A stretch of DNA of 64,000 nucleotides, taken from NCBI RefSeq assembly GCF_000241305.1, contig NZ_BAEH01000050.1:24784-88783 (forward strand), read 5' to 3'. Shown in pieces: positions 1-10,630 of this stretch. The translations under genes and the position numbers were made by a program. This stretch comes from Gordonia effusa NBRC 100432. GTDB taxonomy: Bacteria; Actinomycetota; Actinomycetes; Mycobacteriales; Mycobacteriaceae. The notes beneath the pieces were generated by a model. It ran no database searches and had not been told where the DNA came from. It worked only from the letters and a program-made list of their open reading frames with translations. The number at the start of each line of letters is the position of its first letter. Positions within the stretch are counted from its first letter, which is position 1.

Positions 1-1556
1 CCGCCAGCCACCAAGCCGAGCACCCGGGCATCGGAGACGAGTTCGTCAAAGCCGGTGAACTCGGTAGGACCGCGATCCACGAATTCGCGATACACCGAGA
101 GGTCGGCGTGTCCCGACTTCCGTGCGGTGGCATCGGCCTTGGCGCGAGTGCGCTGCTGTGCCATGAGTTCGGCGAATCCATCGCGATCGACGGTCAGTCC
201 CGCCTCCGACGCCATCTCCAGCGTCAGATCGATAGGGAATCCATAGGTGTCGTGCAGCGCGAAGGCATCCGAGCCACTGATCTGCGTGCGCGATGCCTTT
301 TTCGTCGCATCCGCGGCGTCGGTGAACAGTTTGGACCCGGCGACGAGTGTGGTGGAGAACGCCGCCTCCTCGCCTACCGCGACGGTGAGGATGTGCTCAC
401 GCTGATCGGCGAGCTCGGGATAGGCGGGCGACATGAGGTCGATGCCGACCGATACGAACTCGCGCATCGTGGGCTGCGTCGCACCGAGCAGGCGGACCGA
501 ACGAACAATGCGGCGCAACAGTCGCCGCAGCACATATCCGCGGCCGTCGTTGGACGGCAACACCCCGTCACCGATCAGCATGACAGCGGTACGCGTGTGG
601 TCGGCGATAACACGGAATCGAACGTCGTCCTCGTGACTCGCGTGGTGACCATTCGGCCCGCTCGCTGCGCTCCCGGCGCCGTCATCATTCGGCCCGCTCG
701 CTGCGCTCCCGGCGCCGTCATCATTCGGCCCGCTCGCTGCGCTCCCGGCGCCGTACGGCTTGCCGGTCAACGACGCCGCGACATCGATAATCGGCTTGAG
801 TAGGTCGGTCTCGTAGACATTATCGACGCCCTGCAGCAGGCAGGCGACACGTTCGATGCCCATACCGGTGTCGATATTCTTCTTCGGCAGTGGCCCCAGG
901 ATCTCGTAGTTATCCTTCGTGGTGCCTTCGCCGCGTTCGTTCTGCATGAACACGAGATTCCAGATCTCGATATAGCGGTCCTCGTCGGCCTCCGGACCGC
1001 CTTCGACGCCATAGTCGGGGCCACGGTCGTAGAAGATCTCCGAACACGGGCCGCACGGGCCGGGCACGCCCATCGACCAATAGTTGTCGGCCATTCCCCT
1101 TCGTTGAATACGCTCGGCCGGCACGCCAATCTCGTCGCGCCAAATGGTAAAAGCCTCATCATCGTCGAGAAAGACTGTGGGCCAAAGTTTTTGCGGATCT
1201 ATGCCGTAGCCGCCGTCTGCCACGCTGTCGGTCAGCAGGCTCCACGCGAACCCGATTGCCTCGCGTTTGAAGTAGTCGCCGAAGGCGAAGTTGCCCGCCA
1301 TCTGAAAGAAGGTGTTATGTCTGGTGGTGATACCGACTTCTTCGATGTCGAGGGTGCGCACGCATTTCTGCACACTTGTCGCGCGGTCATACGGCGGATT
1401 CTGCGCGCCCAGAAAGTACGGCTTGAACGGCACCATTCCCGCGTTGACGAACAGCAGGTTGGGATCGTCGAGGATCAGCGGCGCACTCGGCACCTCGGTG
1501 TGACCGGCTCGGATGAAATGGTCCAGAAATCGCTTGCGGATTTCATGCGTTTGCAC
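1..1556 (-). CDS. alaS: Alanyl-tRNA synthetase, N-terminal part (runs off the left edge)
   Basis: Charges tRNA-Ala with alanine in the cytoplasm. About 518 residues are visible and the 3' end lies outside the window, so no stop is seen. The GTG start at 1556 follows an AGAAGGA ribosome site and gives [14 protein letters not shown], the usual AlaRS N-terminus. Class II catalytic-core landmarks are present: [19 protein letters not shown] and [12 protein letters not shown]. Oddity: about 36 residues made of a 12-residue repeat ([12 protein letters not shown] type) sit near residues 267-302, between LTGKPY and the conserved [11 protein letters not shown]. The frame stays open through the repeat, so the enzyme should still be made. 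Identity is near certain. Confidence 0.97.
   Translation of the reverse strand, partial: MQTHEIRKRFLDHFIRAGHTEVPSAPLILDDPNLLFVNAGMVPFKPYFLGAQNPPYDRATSVQKCVRTLDIEEVGITTRHNTFFQMAGNFAFGDYFKREAIGFAWSLLTDSVADGGYGIDPQKLWPTVFLDDDEAFTIWRDEIGVPAERIQRRGMADNYWSMGVPGPCGPCSEIFYDRGPDYGVEGGPEADEDRYIEIWNLVFMQNERGEGTTKDNYEILGPLPKKNIDTGMGIERVACLLQGVDNVYETDLLKPIIDVAASLTGKPYGAGSAASGPNDDGAGSAASGPNDDGAGSAASGPNGHHASHEDDVRFRVIADHTRTAVMLIGDGVLPSNDGRGYVLRRLLRRIVRSVRLLGATQPTMREFVSVGIDLMSPAYPELADQREHILTVAVGEEAAFSTTLVAGSKLFTDAADATKKASRTQISGSDAFALHDTYGFPIDLTLEMASEAGLTVDRDGFAELMAQQRTRAKADATARKSGHADLSVYREFVDRGPTEFTGFDELVSDARVLGLVAG
650..757 (-). repeat. 36-bp tandem repeat, three copies, in frame inside alaS
   Basis: Three head-to-tail copies start at 650, 686 and 722. 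The first two are identical and the third differs only at its end. On the coding strand each copy encodes [12 protein letters not shown], so the array adds whole codons only. The DNA core (CCCGCTCGCTGCGCTCCCGG on the plus strand) contains a mirror repeat, CTCGC-TG-CGCTC. Nearly the same core forms the repeat in pdxT at 27492-27635. Confidence 0.95.
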
Positions 1557-1660
1557 TCTGGGGGTCCTTCTAGGGGTTTTAACGACAAGTCAAGACCTCT
1601 AGCGTACCGCCAGCCACATCAGCGGCTGCGGTCGCCGACGACGTGAGCGCGACCCGCGCC

Positions 1661-3022
1661 TTACCGCAAGCGGCGCACGATTGCGCGCAGCCGCGGCAAA
1701 CGGGTAACCAAGTCGCGTTCAAAGCCCCGTTCGGTCGGTTCGTAGTAGTCGGCGCCGACCAGCTCGTCAGGTGGATACTGTTGGGGCAGAACACCATCGG
1801 GGTCGTTATGCGGGAATTTGTAACCAACCGCATTGCCGAGTTTCTCGGCCCCGGCATAGTGTCCGTCCCGCAGGTGCGGTGGCACAGCCCCGGATTTGCC
1901 AGCCGCCACGTCAGCCATCGCCGCGCCTAGTGCCGACGTCACCGCCCCCGACTTCGGCGCGGTCGCGAGATGAATCGTTGCCTGCGCGAGTGCGAGTTTG
2001 GCCTCCGGCATACCCACCAGGGAGACCACCTGCGCCGCCGCCACCGCGGTTTGCAGGGCAGTCGGGTCAGCCATCCCGACATCCTCCGAGGCGTGGATCA
2101 TCAGCCGGCGGGCGAGGAACCGCGGGTCCTCGCCCGCGGTGATCATCCGGGCGAGGTAGTGCAGCGCGGCATCGACGTCAGAGCCACGGATCGACTTAAT
2201 GAACGCGCTGATGATGTCGTAGTGCTGATCACCGTCACGGTCATAACGCACGGCCGCACGATCAATTGCCTGCTCGACGTCGGCAATACCCACCACCGGC
2301 ACATCGTCAGCGTCGGACGATAGGTCGTCGAGATATGGCGCGGTACTCGCTTCCAGTGCGGTCAGCGCACGACGCGCGTCCCCGCCTGCGACGGCAACCA
2401 GATGATCAAGTGCCTCGTCGCTCACCGCCAACGCACCGTTCAGGCCGCGCGGACTAGCGATCGCCCGAGCCAAAACTTCACGAATATCGTTCTCCGACAA
2501 CGTTTGTAGCCGAAGGACCAACGAACGAGACAGCAGCGGTGCGACCACTGAGAACGACGGATTCTCGGTAGTTGCCGCCACCAACAGCACGATCCGGTTC
2601 TCCACCGCGTCGAGCAGTGCGTCCTGCTGTGTTTTAGAGAACCGATGAACTTCGTCGATGAACAGCACCGTTTGTTGTCCGGCGATCAGCCGTCGGCGCG
2701 CAACGTCGATGACCGCCCGCACCTCCTTCACCCCGGCCGACAATGCCGACAACGCCTCAAACCGGCCGCCGGTAGCTCGCGAGATGAGCGACGCCATCGT
2801 GGTCTTGCCGGTTCCCGGCGGACCGTAGAGCAAAACCGACGCCGCTCCCGAACCGGCGATCAGCCGTCGCAGGGGTGACCCCGCGGTAAGCAGGTGCTCT
2901 TGACCGATCAGGTCGTCGAGTGTCTGCGGCCGCATTCGGACCGCGAGCGGAGCGTCCGCTCCGTCGGGCGGGCCGAGCGGCGGCGTCGCAGCGCTCGGAA
3001 CCGGATCGAAAAGACTATCCAT
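1661..3022 (-). CDS. rarA: Replication-associated recombination protein A (RarA/MgsA AAA+ ATPase)
   Basis: A 453-residue AAA+ ATPase of the clamp-loader-like RarA/WRNIP1 family, thought to act at stalled replication forks. Walker A (GPPGTGKT) lies near residues 67-74 and Walker B (FIDEVHRF) near 121-128. The sensor-like ATTENPSF follows, then the C-terminal MgsA tetramerisation region ([28 protein letters not shown]). It sits just downstream of alaS in the reading direction, as Rv2559c follows Rv2555c in M. tuberculosis with intervening genes missing here. The gap to alaS, 1557-1660, shows nothing recognisable. Confidence 0.95.
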   Translation of the reverse strand: MDSLFDPVPSAATPPLGPPDGADAPLAVRMRPQTLDDLIGQEHLLTAGSPLRRLIAGSGAASVLLYGPPGTGKTTMASLISRATGGRFEALSALSAGVKEVRAVIDVARRRLIAGQQTVLFIDEVHRFSKTQQDALLDAVENRIVLLVAATTENPSFSVVAPLLSRSLVLRLQTLSENDIREVLARAIASPRGLNGALAVSDEALDHLVAVAGGDARRALTALEASTAPYLDDLSSDADDVPVVGIADVEQAIDRAAVRYDRDGDQHYDIISAFIKSIRGSDVDAALHYLARMITAGEDPRFLARRLMIHASEDVGMADPTALQTAVAAAQVVSLVGMPEAKLALAQATIHLATAPKSGAVTSALGAAMADVAAGKSGAVPPHLRDGHYAGAEKLGNAVGYKFPHNDPDGVLPQQYPPDELVGADYYEPTERGFERDLVTRLPRLRAIVRRLR

Positions 3023-3045
3023 CGCTGGTTCGTCAGCCCAGGTGG

Positions 3046-4227
3046 TCAGCTCAACCAGGCGCGCTGCAATGCGAGCCCAACCGACGAGGCGAACTCGGCG
3101 ACCTGTGTCTCGCCCGAACGGGCCGCGGCGTCGGCGAGATCGGTCCAGCGTGCGACGATCACCCGCGGGTCGTTGCTGTGCAGGGCCCAGTCATGCGAGA
3201 GCACCGACGCCGGGTCTTCCACAATGCCACCGGGCAACGGCGCGGGATCGGTATCGAAGGTGCCCTCGGGCAACATCCACACCGTCGATAACCACGACCA
3301 CAACAGCCAAGCGGTCAGCAGCCGCGAATTGAGTTCGTCGTCATTTCGTAGCCGCGGCCAGATTCCCTCGACCTCCGAGCGCCACGCGTCGACCAATGCC
3401 GATTCCAGCTCGGCTCGACGGCCAAGATTGATCGTCGACAGATGCTGGCCGAACGTAGCCACGGCATAGGCGATATCGAGCATGGCGTCACGGAACCCGC
3501 CCCATTCGTAGTCCATGAACTGGACGCCGTCGTCATTGAGCAGGATGTTTTCCGGGCCGACATCGGATGGGCTGAATGCGCGGTGGTCGCCTCCGGCGAA
3601 TAGTTCACACCCCGCCTCAAGCATCTGCGCGACCGCGTCGGGCAACTCGACATCGAGTAAAGCCGCGGCCGACGCCGCCGAACTCGTCGCCAAACGTGCC
3701 CAGCGCTCGCCGACGTCGTCGCTTACGCCGACTTTCCCGTTGCCGCGCCGCAACAGTGCCGCGAAATCCTCTTCGCCACCGAGCGTCGCCGCGTGCATCC
3801 GCCCCAATGCCTGTCCCCACGCCGACACCGCCCGCGACGTCGCGACGACGTCGGTACCCGACAACAAATCCTTCATCGACTGACCATTGCCGAGGTCCGA
3901 TAGCACCAACAGGCGGCGGTCGTAGTCAGAAGCGATCAACTGCGGGCCGGGCCGCGATTCATTTGGCAGCGCCGTCACATACTGATACGACACCACCTCA
4001 CGCTGAAACGAGCGCGGATCCTCATGTGGGGGTAGCGATTTGATCACCAACGTGCGATCCATGGATACTGGATTCTGCGCAACTCGGGCGCGTACCACCG
4101 TGGTCCGGCCGCTACCCCCGAGATCCTCGGCGTCGGCAAGTGACACCGGTGCCCCCGCACGAGTAGTAAGCAGCCGTTCGGCCGCGTCAACCGCGCCGGA
4201 CAGGTGATTGTCAGCAAGAACAGTCAT
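3046..4227 (-). CDS. Aminoglycoside phosphotransferase-like kinase (APH fold), substrate unknown
   Basis: About 393 residues with the layout of the APH/choline-kinase fold. An N-lobe Lys is in TLVIKSLPP. The catalytic-loop region reads [13 protein letters not shown] and is followed by [18 protein letters not shown], equivalent to the metal-binding DxE segment. The usual HxDxxxxN motif is degenerate (SDVGPEN), with the Asp and Asn kept. I chose ATG 4227, preceded by TTAGAGG; a GTG at 4251 in the same frame is possible. It lies 23 bases from the rarA start and may be co-transcribed with it. The substrate cannot be told from sequence. Confidence 0.75.
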   Translation of the reverse strand: MTVLADNHLSGAVDAAERLLTTRAGAPVSLADAEDLGGSGRTTVVRARVAQNPVSMDRTLVIKSLPPHEDPRSFQREVVSYQYVTALPNESRPGPQLIASDYDRRLLVLSDLGNGQSMKDLLSGTDVVATSRAVSAWGQALGRMHAATLGGEEDFAALLRRGNGKVGVSDDVGERWARLATSSAASAAALLDVELPDAVAQMLEAGCELFAGGDHRAFSPSDVGPENILLNDDGVQFMDYEWGGFRDAMLDIAYAVATFGQHLSTINLGRRAELESALVDAWRSEVEGIWPRLRNDDELNSRLLTAWLLWSWLSTVWMLPEGTFDTDPAPLPGGIVEDPASVLSHDWALHSNDPRVIVARWTDLADAAARSGETQVAEFASSVGLALQRAWLS

Positions 4228-4291
4228 TGCCTCTAACCTACCCAACTTCACGGCATAACGGGTAACGGTCGGGCGATCGGAGGACTCACGA

Positions 4292-5206
4292 TTACGCGTT
4301 CACTTGCGGCGTCGAGACCGGAGTGACGTCGACCGACACGTCGATCTTGCTGTTCGTAGACTCGCTGAAGATCACGCCGCGCAAGGGCGGGACATCGGCA
4401 TAGTCACGCCCCCATGCCACCGTTATGTGCCGCTCCCCAACCAGCACGTTATTCGTTGGGTCGAAGGCGATCCACCGGTCACCCGGCAGCCACACCGCGG
4501 CCCACGCGTGCGAGGCGTCGGCGCCGAAAACGCGTTCGGCCCCCGGCGGCGGATCGGTTGCCAGATATCCGGACACATACCGGGCGGCCAGCCCCTGCGA
4601 CCGCAGACAAGCAATCGCGACGCGGGCGAAGTCCTGACACACGCCTTCGCGGTATTCCAGTACCCGATCGACCTTGGTACTGATCTCGGTCGATCCGGAC
4701 CGATAGGTGAAGTCCTCGAAGATCCGGCCGTTCAGATCGACGATGGTCTCGATCAACGGCCGTTGTGGGACAAAGACTTTCGAGGCGTAGTCACGCACCG
4801 ACGCGGTGATCTCCGGCGGATAGAGGTCGAGTTGATATTCGACGGCGCGTGCGCCGCTACGTCCCGACGGTCGCGCGAATTCCCACGGTGCCCGCGCCGA
4901 CGACGACGTCAACAACTGCTGGTCGACCGGATCAACTTCAACCGTCGAAGTTCCGATGACCTCGAGGCGCCGGTGCGGGGTACGTACCTGGAAATAGTTG
5001 TCGGTGTTGCCGTAGATGTCGATTCCAGTGGAAACGTCGTCGGGATGCGGGTCGATAGTTACCTGCGCGTCGAGCACGCGCTGGCCGGGTAAAGCTCGCG
5101 GTTGCAGGTGGCAACGACCATAGGAATTTGTCACGACGTCGCCATAGTCGTAGCGCGTTTGATGTGTCACGCGATAGCGGCGCGCGTTGGCCTCCGGGCC
5201 GGTCAC
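4292..5206 (-). CDS. Transglutaminase-like cysteine peptidase family protein
   Basis: About 304 residues. An N-terminal beta region (YRVTHQTRYDY, then NSYGRCHLQPR) is typical of bacterial transglutaminase-like proteins. The transglutaminase core has a Cys-His-Asp triad in EGVCQDFA, ASHAWAAVW and AFDPTNN, near residues 190, 233 and 249. The GTG at 5206 overlaps the stop of the upstream ATP-grasp gene as GTGA, the classic coupled junction; the open frame extends to 5233. Pairing with a circularly permuted ATP-grasp/alpha-E protein is a widespread conserved module, proposed but not proven to build and process an unknown peptide or amide. The M. tuberculosis counterpart is Rv2569c. Confidence 0.88.
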   Translation of the reverse strand: MTGPEANARRYRVTHQTRYDYGDVVTNSYGRCHLQPRALPGQRVLDAQVTIDPHPDDVSTGIDIYGNTDNYFQVRTPHRRLEVIGTSTVEVDPVDQQLLTSSSARAPWEFARPSGRSGARAVEYQLDLYPPEITASVRDYASKVFVPQRPLIETIVDLNGRIFEDFTYRSGSTEISTKVDRVLEYREGVCQDFARVAIACLRSQGLAARYVSGYLATDPPPGAERVFGADASHAWAAVWLPGDRWIAFDPTNNVLVGERHITVAWGRDYADVPPLRGVIFSESTNSKIDVSVDVTPVSTPQVNA

Positions 5207-7755
5207 GACCGGACCTTCGATCCCGTTCCCCACAGGGGTTGGGTGTGTGTCGGATAGGCGAAGCGCGTACGCGCCAGGATGTCGGTAAGCTCGCGCATCC
5301 CGGCGCCGACCGTTTCCAGGAGAACGACGAGGTCGTTGCGCCGGCCAGCGTCGTCAACCGAAGCGAGGTCCACCGGATCTATTCGACGCAATGCGGTAAT
5401 CACCTCTTCGACGACACGCTCGCCCGCGGCCGAGCGCACCGCGTCGGGCAGCGTCGTCAGATTGGTGCGCAGCGTTGCGAGCTGATAGATCATCGACCGC
5501 GGATTCGCGTCATCGAAGAGCAGCACCGCGAGCACTGCGGCTAGCCGGAAGACGCCGCGATTGCGCCTCCGGTAGATAATCGCCGACTCGTTGGCGGTCA
5601 AGTAGGCCTCCATCAGCCCAACGTCAACGTCGGGATCATGCTGCTCGGCCAATACCGTCGCGGTGAACGTCGCGAGCATCTGCGCCCGTTCCACCCGGCG
5701 ACCGATATCCATGTACTGCCAGCCCGGGTCGCGCACCATCGACTCGGCCTGCAAACCCGACAGGGCCAGCAATCCCCGCAGAACGTCATCGTGGGTGCGA
5801 CCCAGATCGACGGCTTCGGGATCGGTCGCCGACGATGTCACGAGTTGATCGAGTGCCCGGCCGATGGTGCCGAGCACCATCGGCGTACTCGTCGACAACT
5901 GGTCGCGGATCGCGCGGGCCGCCCTCGACAGATGATCAACGGCATACGCCACCGAACCGGACGTCGTGCGATCGACAGTCAGCGTGTGCAGGATGACAAC
6001 CGCCTCGTTCGCATCGTCGGGTGCCGGCGCCGGGCGTGTCGCACCCGCCGGTCCGGTAGCCGCGATTACCGCGGTGAGGAACAGCGGGATCGACGCGGCA
6101 CCGGTCATCCAGGGGCGATACCGGAAGTCCTCATATCGTTCGCGCGCGACTCGCACCATCCGGGTGGTTGATTCGGCGCGCTCGCCGTACCGGCCGAACC
6201 AGAACAGATCCGACAGCACGCGCGGTGATGAGGCGAACACCGTATCGGACACGAAGGCAATGTCCTGCCCCGCGCTCAGCGATCCGGTACCGGATACCCG
6301 ACGTCCGATAGCGTCGTCGGCCGACGCGGAACTGGAGTCGGCGATAACCCAAATATCTTTTGCGGCAACAGAATTCATGTCACCGACCGTATTGTCGGCA
6401 AGTACGGAACCCAGACCGCCCGGCATCACCGCATACCCCGTTCCCTGCGCGATGCCGAATACCCGGAAGCTGACCGGCGCCGCGCGCAGACTTGCTCCCG
6501 CACGCCCGGGTCTCGCCGGCGTCGCCGACGGCGCGACCGAGAAGTCCGGCCGGACCTGACCGACCCATTGCCATGGGGTCGCGGTGATCCGCTCGCGCAA
6601 CGTCGTCAGCTGAGCCGTGGTCAGGCCAGGTCCCGCGAACTGCTCAGCGGTCCGAAAATTCGTGGTCGTCATCGTTGGCAGGCCGCTGAGCAACCCGTCG
6701 AGTTCGTGTGCCGCACCTCCCCATAGTGTCGGCGCCGACTCGAGGACCAGATCCTCGTCGAGCAACGCCCGTGAAAGCGCCGGAAGGTATCCCGCCAGGG
6801 CCGGGTTCTCCAGCACCCCGCTGCCCAGTGTGTTCACGACGGTGACGGCACCGCGGGCGACCGCCTCGACGAGTCCGGTGACACCCAGCCGCGAATCGGC
6901 ACGCAGATCGAGCGGGTCGGCATAATCAGCGTCGACGCGACGCAGAATCACGTCCAACCGTTTGAGTTTGCCGAGCGAGCGCATATAGACGGCGCCGTCG
7001 CGGACCACGAGGTCAACTGCCTCGACGATCGGAAAGCCAAGTGCCGCAGCAAGATACGATTGATCGAACGTCGATTCCGACTGAGCGCCCGGCGCCAGTA
7101 CCGCGACCATCGGGTCCTCGACACCCGGGGGCGCATAGTCGACCAATGCCAGCCGTAGAGCCGCGACGAATGCGGTCAAGGGTCGCGGCATACACGCCTG
7201 TACGAGGTTGGGCAGTGCCCGAGCCATCAACTTGCGGTCGGCAACCGCGTAACCGATACCCGACGGCGCCTGGACACGGTCGGCATAGACGACTAGCTCG
7301 CCGGTAGGAGTACGGCCGACGTCGCCGGCATACATAACTAGCGTGTGCGCATGAGTCCGGGCATGGCGCACCGCCCGGCGCAGATAGCCCGGATGGCCAT
7401 AGACCAACTCCGGCGGCAGTACGCCCGCCTCGATCATTCTCTGCTCGCCGTAAACGTCGGCGAGCAGGGCATCTAGTACGCGGGCTCGCTGCTGCACGCC
7501 ACGCTCGACCGTCGACCAGTACTCACTGTCGACAAGCAGTGGGACACAGTCGAGTTCCCATCGGCGCGGTGTGGTCGAGTCGTCGGCCGGTGTGATGTGC
7601 GTTATGCCGTCGTCGTCGATGAGGTTGCGCAACCGCTGATCCGCGCGCCGCAAACCAGCATCGCCGAGTCGCGCGTACCGTTCGACGATCGGTTTCCAAT
7701 GCGCCCGAATACTGCCGTCGACATCGGCTAGTTCGTCGTATCTGGGGACATTCAC
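5203..7755 (-). CDS. Circularly permuted ATP-grasp type 2 protein fused to an alpha-E (DUF403) domain
   Basis: About 850 residues, two domains in one chain. The N-terminal ~470 residues match the circularly permuted ATP-grasp family (CP_ATPgrasp_2: YGEQRMIEAGVLPPELVYGHPGYLRR region and a VNTLGSGVLENPAL region). The C-terminal ~330 residues match the alpha-E domain (LSDLFWFGRYGERAESTTRMVRV, GWQYMDIGRRVERAQML, SMIYQLATLR). In many bacteria these are separate genes; the fused form resembles Rv2567. I chose GTG 7755, eight bases after GAGGGG; the open frame extends to 7779, into the upstream palindrome. It is coupled to the transglutaminase gene through GTGA. The reaction is unknown, presumably ATP-dependent ligation. 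Confidence 0.9.
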   Translation of the reverse strand: MNVPRYDELADVDGSIRAHWKPIVERYARLGDAGLRRADQRLRNLIDDDGITHITPADDSTTPRRWELDCVPLLVDSEYWSTVERGVQQRARVLDALLADVYGEQRMIEAGVLPPELVYGHPGYLRRAVRHARTHAHTLVMYAGDVGRTPTGELVVYADRVQAPSGIGYAVADRKLMARALPNLVQACMPRPLTAFVAALRLALVDYAPPGVEDPMVAVLAPGAQSESTFDQSYLAAALGFPIVEAVDLVVRDGAVYMRSLGKLKRLDVILRRVDADYADPLDLRADSRLGVTGLVEAVARGAVTVVNTLGSGVLENPALAGYLPALSRALLDEDLVLESAPTLWGGAAHELDGLLSGLPTMTTTNFRTAEQFAGPGLTTAQLTTLRERITATPWQWVGQVRPDFSVAPSATPARPGRAGASLRAAPVSFRVFGIAQGTGYAVMPGGLGSVLADNTVGDMNSVAAKDIWVIADSSSASADDAIGRRVSGTGSLSAGQDIAFVSDTVFASSPRVLSDLFWFGRYGERAESTTRMVRVARERYEDFRYRPWMTGAASIPLFLTAVIAATGPAGATRPAPAPDDANEAVVILHTLTVDRTTSGSVAYAVDHLSRAARAIRDQLSTSTPMVLGTIGRALDQLVTSSATDPEAVDLGRTHDDVLRGLLALSGLQAESMVRDPGWQYMDIGRRVERAQMLATFTATVLAEQHDPDVDVGLMEAYLTANESAIIYRRRNRGVFRLAAVLAVLLFDDANPRSMIYQLATLRTNLTTLPDAVRSAAGERVVEEVITALRRIDPVDLASVDDAGRRNDLVVLLETVGAGMRELTDILARTRFAYPTHTQPLWGTGSKVRS

Positions 7756-7773
7756 TGGACACCCCTCACGACA

Positions 7774-7840
7774 ATCCACCTCGTTTGCGTGGATCCACCC
7801 TGGCTATTCACCGGGGTGCATCCGCAGAAACGAGGTGGAT
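7774..7840. repeat. 67-bp palindrome between aspS and the ATP-grasp gene
   Basis: Perfect 13-bp arms (ATCCACCTCGTTT at 7774-7786 and its complement at 7828-7840) enclose a partly paired inner stem (GTGGATCCACCC against GGGGTGCATCC). It begins 15 bases downstream of the aspS stop on the reading strand and ends just before the next gene's start. It could terminate aspS transcription or be one of the genome's palindromic repeats. There is no U tract. Confidence 0.75.
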
Positions 7841-7854
7841 GTACGGAACCACCG

Positions 7855-9630
7855 CTATGACTCTTTCTTGGCCCCGGGCTTGGCGTCGATCCCCGACTCT
7901 TTGCGCTGAGCCGCGGTGATTGCCGCGGGAGCAGCGGTGAGCGGGTCGACGCCGCCACCCGACTTCGGGAACGCGATGACCTCGCGGATCGAATTCTGCC
8001 CGGCGAGCAGTGCGGTGATGCGGTCCCAGCCGAACGCGATTCCGCCGTGCGGCGGTGCGCCGAACGCGAAGGCATCGAGGAGGAAGCCGAACTTCTCCTG
8101 CGCCTCGTCGTGGCTAATTCCCATGATCTCGAAAACGCGCTCTTGGATATCACGACGATGGATACGGATCGATCCACCACCGATTTCGTTGCCGTTGCAG
8201 ACAATGTCGTAGGCGTAGGCAAGCGCCGCACCGGGATCGGACTCCAGTACCTCAAGGGATTCCGGCTTGGGCGAGGTGAAAGCGTGGTGCACCGCGGTCC
8301 AGGCGCCGGACCCAACGGCTACGTCGCCGCCGGCTTGGGCATCCTCTACGGGCTCGAACAACGGGGCGTCGACGACCCAGGTGAATGCCCAGTCGTCGTC
8401 GTTGATGAGGCCGAGCCGAGCTGCGATCTCACCGCGAGCCGCACCGAGCAGCGCACGCTGCGCCTTGGCCGGACCGGCGGCGAAGAACACGCAGTCACCC
8501 GGCTGAGCTCCGACATGCGCGGCCAACCCCGCGCGCTCGTCGTCGGAGAGGTTCTTGGCGACCGGGCCGCCGAGCGAACCATCTTCTTGCACAAGCACAT
8601 ACGCGAGCCCCTTGGCGCCGCGCTGCTTGGCCCATTCTTGCCAGGCGTCGAGTTGACGACGCGGCTGCGAAGCGCCACCGGACATAACGACGGCACCGAC
8701 GTAGGGAGCTTGAAACACCCGGAAGGGCGTGTTGGCGAAGAACTCCGTGCATTCGACCAGTTCGATGTCGAAGCGAAGGTCGGGCTTGTCGCTGCCGTAG
8801 CGACGCATTGCGTCGGCGTAGGTCATCCGCGGGATCGGCGTGGAAATCTCGACGCCAATCAGCTTCCACAACGCGACCAGAATGTCTTCGGCGAGTGCGA
8901 TGACGTCGTCCTGGTCGACGAAGCTCATCTCGATGTCGAGCTGAGTAAACTCCGGCTGACGATCGGCACGGAAGTCTTCGTCGCGGTAGCAGCGCGCGAT
9001 CTGGTAGTAACGCTCCATCCCAGCGACCATGAGCAACTGTTTGAACAGCTGCGGACTCTGCGGCAGCGCGTAGAACGTGCCGGGCTGCAGCCGCGCGGGA
9101 ACCAGAAAGTCGCGAGCGCCCTCGGGCGTTGAGCGAGTCAGCGTCGGAGTTTCGATCTCGGTGAAGTCATGGTCGGCCAGCACCGCACGGGCGGCGGCGT
9201 TCGCCTTCGACCGCAGCACAAGCGCCTTATGCGGTCCTTCACGGCGCAGATCGAGATAGCGGTAACGCAGTCGAGCTTCCTCGCCGGGTGATTCGTCGAG
9301 CTGGAACGGCAGCGGCGCTGACTCGTTGAGGACTTCCAGACTCACCGCGTTGATCTCGATGGCACCCGATTGGAGGTTCGGGTTTTCGCTGCCCTCCGGG
9401 CGGGCTTCCACGACGCCGGTCACCGCGACGCAATATTCGGCGCGCAGGCGGTGGGCGGCCTCGGCGACGGCCTCATTGCGGAATACGACCTGAACCAGGC
9501 CCGAATTATCGCGCAGGTCGATGAAGACGACACCGCCGTGATCACGGCGATGAGCGACCCAGCCGGCAACGGTCACGGTCTGTGACGCGTTCTCCCGGCG
9601 TAACGAACCTGCGAGATGGGTGCGGAGCAC
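7855..9630 (-). CDS. aspS: Aspartyl-tRNA synthetase
   Basis: A bacterial-type class IIb AspRS of about 591 residues. An N-terminal OB-fold anticodon domain ([21 protein letters not shown]) is followed by the catalytic domain with motif 2 ([17 protein letters not shown]) and motif 3 ([10 protein letters not shown]), with the bacterial GAD insertion between them. GTG 9630 was chosen because AAAGGA lies upstream and the protein then starts MLRTHLAG, as in mycobacterial AspS; the open frame to 9762 adds an unlikely leader. It is transcribed divergently from the metallopeptidase at 9761. Many actinobacteria charge tRNA-Asn indirectly with a non-discriminating AspRS; whether this one does cannot be judged here. 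Confidence 0.97.
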   Translation of the reverse strand: MLRTHLAGSLRRENASQTVTVAGWVAHRRDHGGVVFIDLRDNSGLVQVVFRNEAVAEAAHRLRAEYCVAVTGVVEARPEGSENPNLQSGAIEINAVSLEVLNESAPLPFQLDESPGEEARLRYRYLDLRREGPHKALVLRSKANAAARAVLADHDFTEIETPTLTRSTPEGARDFLVPARLQPGTFYALPQSPQLFKQLLMVAGMERYYQIARCYRDEDFRADRQPEFTQLDIEMSFVDQDDVIALAEDILVALWKLIGVEISTPIPRMTYADAMRRYGSDKPDLRFDIELVECTEFFANTPFRVFQAPYVGAVVMSGGASQPRRQLDAWQEWAKQRGAKGLAYVLVQEDGSLGGPVAKNLSDDERAGLAAHVGAQPGDCVFFAAGPAKAQRALLGAARGEIAARLGLINDDDWAFTWVVDAPLFEPVEDAQAGGDVAVGSGAWTAVHHAFTSPKPESLEVLESDPGAALAYAYDIVCNGNEIGGGSIRIHRRDIQERVFEIMGISHDEAQEKFGFLLDAFAFGAPPHGGIAFGWDRITALLAGQNSIREVIAFPKSGGGVDPLTAAPAAITAAQRKESGIDAKPGAKKES

Positions 9631-9760
9631 TGATTGTCCTTTCCGAACACGATGAGAGTTTGCGCTGCTCATCCTATTCGACAGCGATCGACCGCTTCCC
9701 ACCGCGGCCGACCCACCAGCACTATGCTTACAACCGCTGATTCTTCGCGACAGGAGCACC

Positions 9761-10630
9761 ATGACTTTTCAGGGCAGTGGACCGCTGGACACCAGCACCG
9801 TTTCCGGCGGTGGTGGTGGCGGGGGCGGCGGCACCCGCATCGCGTTGGGCGGTGGCGCGGGCTTGATCATTACGATTGTCGCGTTGTTATTCGGAATCAA
9901 TCCGGGCGACATCACCGGCGGAAGTGGCACGGGCGCTCCGGCCGGCAACAACTCCTCTCAGTCGGCGATCGACGAACACATCCGGTCGTGCACCATCGAG
10001 AAGGCGAACACCGACGACATCTGCCGGATCACCGCGACTGTCAATAGCGTGAACAAGGTGTGGGCCGAGCAAATGCAGGGCTACAGCCCTCCGCAAACCA
10101 AAATCTTCAGCAATTCAGTCAACACCGGCTGCGGCGCGGCGTCGTCATCGACCGGCCCGTTCTACTGCCCCGCCGACCAGACCGCCTATTTCGATCCGTC
10201 ATTCTTCGCGACACTCAAGCAAATGGGTGGCAGCGACGGTCCGTTGGCCCAGGAATACGTGGTCGCGCACGAGTACGGCCACCACGTCCAGAACCTCACC
10301 GGAGCGCTTCGCAAGGGCCAGCGCATGGGATCGCAAGGTCCCAAGTCGGGATCGGTACGTGTTGAGCTGCAAGCAGATTGCCTCGCCGGGGTCTGGGCCT
10401 ACCACGCGGACAAAGGTCCCAATGCGATGCTCGAGCCACTCACCGACGATCAGATCGCCTCGGTCATCCAGACCGCCAAGGCAATCGGCGACGACACCAT
10501 CCAGGGCGCCAATTCCAATCCGGAAGGCTGGACCCACGGCTCGGCTACTCAGCGTCAACGGTGGTTCACCATCGGCTACCAAGGCGGCGACCCATCTCGC
10601 TGCGACACCTTCGCGACCAACGACCTATAG
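9761..10630 (+). CDS. Neutral zinc metallopeptidase family protein (YpfJ-like), membrane anchored
   Basis: 289 residues. A Gly-rich stretch (residues ~16-24) precedes one N-terminal membrane segment (~32-45), then the extracytoplasmic putative neutral zinc metallopeptidase domain. The zinc motif HEYGHH lies at ~170-175, with a downstream helper acid in [14 protein letters not shown]. Four or more Cys in the exported part could form disulphides. The start has an ACAGGAG ribosome site. It is followed with no gap by the DUF885 gene, so the two are probably one transcript. The M. tuberculosis counterpart is Rv2575. The substrate is unknown. Confidence 0.9.
   Translation: MTFQGSGPLDTSTVSGGGGGGGGGTRIALGGGAGLIITIVALLFGINPGDITGGSGTGAPAGNNSSQSAIDEHIRSCTIEKANTDDICRITATVNSVNKVWAEQMQGYSPPQTKIFSNSVNTGCGAASSSTGPFYCPADQTAYFDPSFFATLKQMGGSDGPLAQEYVVAHEYGHHVQNLTGALRKGQRMGSQGPKSGSVRVELQADCLAGVWAYHADKGPNAMLEPLTDDQIASVIQTAKAIGDDTIQGANSNPEGWTHGSATQRQRWFTIGYQGGDPSRCDTFATNDL

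Noticed and set aside
650..757. Possible CRISPR array (three 36-bp repeats)
   Set aside because: The repeats are head to tail with no spacers and lie in frame inside alaS.
108..803. Plus-strand open frame of 231 codons opposite alaS
   Set aside because: It is antisense to clear AlaRS coding sequence and its Arg-rich product matches nothing; a GC-skew shadow.
4304..5092. Plus-strand open frame of 262 codons opposite the transglutaminase gene
   Set aside because: Antisense shadow of a gene with an intact catalytic triad.
8047..9132. Plus-strand open frame of 361 codons opposite aspS
   Set aside because: Antisense to AspRS motifs 2 and 3; no ribosome site, no family.
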